Positions 61,982-64,000 of a stretch of DNA of 64,000 bases are shown here, one piece after another. Location: the NCBI RefSeq assembly GCF_003253115.1, contig NZ_QEQF01000001.1, positions 62,001 to 126,000 on the forward strand, in the 5' to 3' direction. The notes beneath the pieces are model-generated. The model had not been told where the DNA came from. It did not search any database and saw nothing but the letters and a program-made list of their open reading frames with translations. Positions within the stretch are counted from its first letter, which is position 1. Each line of letters starts with the position of its first letter. The translations under genes were made by a program, and so were the position numbers. The stretch is from Haemophilus_A paraphrohaemolyticus_A. Lineage in GTDB: Bacteria; Pseudomonadota; Gammaproteobacteria; Enterobacterales; Pasteurellaceae.

Positions 61982-64000
61982 TGAATATCACACCTTATCA
62001 CGCCCGTTATTTTGCTAATGAAATCACGTGCCGCAGAACAGATGATAACCGTTTATCACAATCACTATTTGATGCAAGGGTAGATTTAAATCCTCATCAA
62101 ATTGATGCGGCGTTGTTTGCATTGAAAAATCCGCTACAAGAAGGTGTTTTACTTGCTGATGAAGTTGGCTTAGGAAAAACCATTGAAGCGGGCTTAGTAA
62201 TTTGCCAAATGTGGGCGGAGCGGAAACGCAAACTGCTGATTGTTTGCCCTGCGATTTTACGGAAACAGTGGGCAAATGAACTTGCCGAGAAATTTAATTT
62301 GCCGACATTGGTCGTTGATAAAGCGGTGGTGATGGCAGAAATGCGGCAAAAGAGCGGTTCAAAATTGCTGCATTTTTGCAAAAACCATCTAGAACAACAA
62401 GTGATGATTGTTTCGCACCAATATGCTACCAAAGAGATGGCTACCTTTAAGCAATTTGATTGGGATTTGGTGGTGATTGATGAAGCGCACAAAATGCGTA
62501 ATGCTTACAAAATTGATAACAAAATGGGTAAAGCTATGCGTCAAGCCTTTGGCGGCAAGCGGAAATTGTTGCTGACGGCAACGCTATTGCAAAATTCATT
62601 GATGGAGCTTTATGGCTTATCAACAGAAATCACGTGCCGCAGAACAGATGATAACCGTTTATCACAATCACTATTTGATGCAAGGGTAGATTTAAATCCT
62701 CATCAAATTGATGCGGCGTTGTTTGCATTGAAAAATCCGCTACAAGAAGGTGTTTTACTTGCTGATGAAGTTGGCTTAGGAAAAACCATTGAAGCGGGCT
62801 TAGTAATTTGCCAAATGTGGGCGGAGCGGAAACGCAAACTGCTGATTGTTTGCCCTGCGATTTTACGGAAACAGTGGGCAAATGAACTTGCCGAGAAATT
62901 TAATTTGCCGACATTGGTCGTTGATAAAGCGGTGGTGATGGCAGAAATGCGGCAAAAGAGCGGTTCAAAATTGCTGCATTTTTGCAAAAACCATCTAGAA
63001 CAACAAGTGATGATTGTTTCGCACCAATATGCTACCAAAGAGATGGCTACCTTTAAGCAATTTGATTGGGATTTGGTGGTGATTGATGAAGCGCACAAAA
63101 TGCGTAATGCTTACAAAATTGATAACAAAATGGGTAAAGCTATGCGTCAAGCCTTTGGCGGCAAGCGGAAATTGTTGCTGACGGCAACGCTATTGCAAAA
63201 TTCATTGATGGAGCTTTATGGCTTATCAACATTATTAGATGAGCATTTATTCGGCGATAAAAAATTCTTCCAAAAAGAGTTTGTGCGAAAAGGGAATTTA
63301 AGCGAGCTGAAAAGCCGCATGGCGAAGTTTATTAAGCGGACGTTGCGGAAAAATGTGTTGGAATATGTGCGTTATACGGAGCGGAAAACCATCACTCAGG
63401 AATTTATGCCGAGTGATGCGGAACAACAACTTTATGAGGCGATTTCCGATTTTCTACATAAAGAGACGATTTACGCTTTGCCGAAACAGCACAAACATTT
63501 GACAGCATTGATTTTGCGTAAATTGTTGGCTTCCAGCCCACAGGCGGTGCTCGGCACTTTGCGTGCGATTTTAGATCGCTTGTTATCGTTGAAAAATACA
63601 GGCGAGCTTTCTTCTGAACTTGCTGTCGTTGATGAATTATTAGCTGATGAAGGCGTAAACGATGAGGATTTAGACGCTGGTGAAGAAACGCCGGAAACGG
63701 GCGGCACGTTAAATCTCAATGCGTTAGATAAAGAGATTCGCGAAATTGAAGGCTTTATTCGCTTAACAGAAAGTTTAGTCGGCGACAGTAAACTCAATGC
63801 GTTATTAAAAGCCTTGCAAACAGGCTTTGGCGAAATGGCAAAACTGGGGGCGGCACAAAAGGCGATTATTTTTACGGAATCAGTTCGCACGCAACATTAT
63901 TTGTATGATTTCTTGCTAAAAAATGGCTATGCCAATCAGGTAGTCATGTTTAGTGGGACGAATAACGATGCACAATCTACCCAAATTTACCATGATTGGT
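61978..64000 (+). CDS. SNF2-family helicase with internal tandem duplication, C-terminus outside the window
   Basis: The frame is open from the ATG at 61978 (ATG 61981 also possible) to the window end, 674 codons. The N-terminus MMNITPYHARYFAN leads to NPHQIDAALFALKNPLQEGV, Walker A DEVGLGKT, VVIDEAHKMRN and LLLTATLLQNSLMELYGL. At LST the text restarts with EITCRRTDDNR and repeats 202 residues exactly before LLDEHLFGDKKFFQKEF continues. It is an SF2/SNF2 helicase of the RapA/DrmD-like type, seen in several defence systems. The second RecA-like domain begins near KAIIFTESVRTQHYL. The duplicated RecA domain is very likely to spoil folding. It is translationally coupled to the res remnant. Confidence 0.82.
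   Translation, partial: MMNITPYHARYFANEITCRRTDDNRLSQSLFDARVDLNPHQIDAALFALKNPLQEGVLLADEVGLGKTIEAGLVICQMWAERKRKLLIVCPAILRKQWANELAEKFNLPTLVVDKAVVMAEMRQKSGSKLLHFCKNHLEQQVMIVSHQYATKEMATFKQFDWDLVVIDEAHKMRNAYKIDNKMGKAMRQAFGGKRKLLLTATLLQNSLMELYGLSTEITCRRTDDNRLSQSLFDARVDLNPHQIDAALFALKNPLQEGVLLADEVGLGKTIEAGLVICQMWAERKRKLLIVCPAILRKQWANELAEKFNLPTLVVDKAVVMAEMRQKSGSKLLHFCKNHLEQQVMIVSHQYATKEMATFKQFDWDLVVIDEAHKMRNAYKIDNKMGKAMRQAFGGKRKLLLTATLLQNSLMELYGLSTLLDEHLFGDKKFFQKEFVRKGNLSELKSRMAKFIKRTLRKNVLEYVRYTERKTITQEFMPSDAEQQLYEAISDFLHKETIYALPKQHKHLTALILRKLLASSPQAVLGTLRAILDRLLSLKNTGELSSELAVVDELLADEGVNDEDLDAGEETPETGGTLNLNALDKEIREIEGFIRLTESLVGDSKLNALLKALQTGFGEMAKLGAAQKAIIFTESVRTQHYLYDFLLKNGYANQVVMFSGTNNDAQSTQIYHDW
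62020..63231 (+). repeat. Exact 606-bp tandem duplication inside the SNF2 helicase gene
   Basis: Unit 1 is 62020-62625 and unit 2 is 62626-63231. Every stretch I compared is identical. 606 is a multiple of three (202 codons), so the frame is kept. Flanking bases differ (T before unit 1, T after unit 2), and no extended microhomology is seen at the junction. Confidence 0.92.

Noticed and set aside
62024..63098. Two identical pairs of minus-strand open frames
   Set aside because: They are antisense shadows of the duplicated SNF2 helicase segment; their identity only reflects the 606-bp duplication.

Overview
The window looks like chromosome of a Pasteurellaceae member. The DNA is AT-rich, the gene order is gammaproteobacterial (rplM-rpsI, lepA-lepB-rnc-era-recO, rpoE-rseA-rseB-rseC, metY-rimP-nusA-infB, sspA-sspB), and the 9-mer ACAAGCGGT recurs on both strands, often as facing pairs behind genes. 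That 9-mer is the DNA-uptake signal core of the Actinobacillus pleuropneumoniae / Mannheimia / Bibersteinia clade, not the AAGTGCGGT form of Haemophilus influenzae. Species cannot be fixed from sequence alone.

Layout. 1-141 is the start of a yhcB/zapG-like gene. 441-8105 holds ribosomal proteins L13/S9, yaaA, a lipoprotein and lepA-lepB-rnc-era-recO. 8236-11660 holds a TonB-dependent siderophore-type receptor and a SotB-type efflux pump. 11699-16867 (minus) is the envelope-stress cluster rpoE-rseA / rseB-rseC-fadD-upp. 16933-22852 holds a YfiF-type RNA methyltransferase, a decayed LRR/PLD-like gene, tRNA-Gly and tRNA-Leu, and mfd. 23078-27183 holds a wrecked trimeric autotransporter, a two-gene ABC importer lacking its binding protein, and yoaA. 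27245-34464 holds tdk, zapB, glpX, a macB without macA, cpxR-cpxA and mazG. 34642-43069 holds accD-folC, a purE-asparaginase-purK operon with a PurR-like operator, sspAB, dapB and a MetI/MetB-type enzyme. 43219-46616 is a complete SitABCD/YfeABCD-type Mn/Fe importer. 46984-50052 holds a frameshifted acyl-CoA dehydrogenase, yjjP-yjjB and a lipoprotein. 50121-56795 holds glnS and metY-rimP-nusA-infB.

The accessory region is 57012-64000, a restriction-modification-like island that runs off the window. It encodes a large beta-class adenine methyltransferase, a Res-like helicase with a PD-(D/E)XK-type nuclease end, and an SNF2-family helicase, with the last two genes overlapping by ATGA. Four lesions or switches are visible. 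A (CTCAC)3 tract just after the methyltransferase start puts ATG and body out of frame, and one more unit would restore the frame. The target-recognition region has different codon use from its flanks, suggesting allele exchange. A deletion joins the methyltransferase 3' end to the middle of res, so the helicase N-half is missing. An exact in-frame 606-bp tandem duplication gives the SNF2 gene two Walker A and two DEAH motifs. This looks like a phase-variable, partly broken defence locus and is the most interesting part of the window.

Several other accessory genes are also in decay (adhesin, LRR/PLD, acyl-CoA dehydrogenase), which fits a host-restricted lineage losing genes, while the housekeeping genes are intact.
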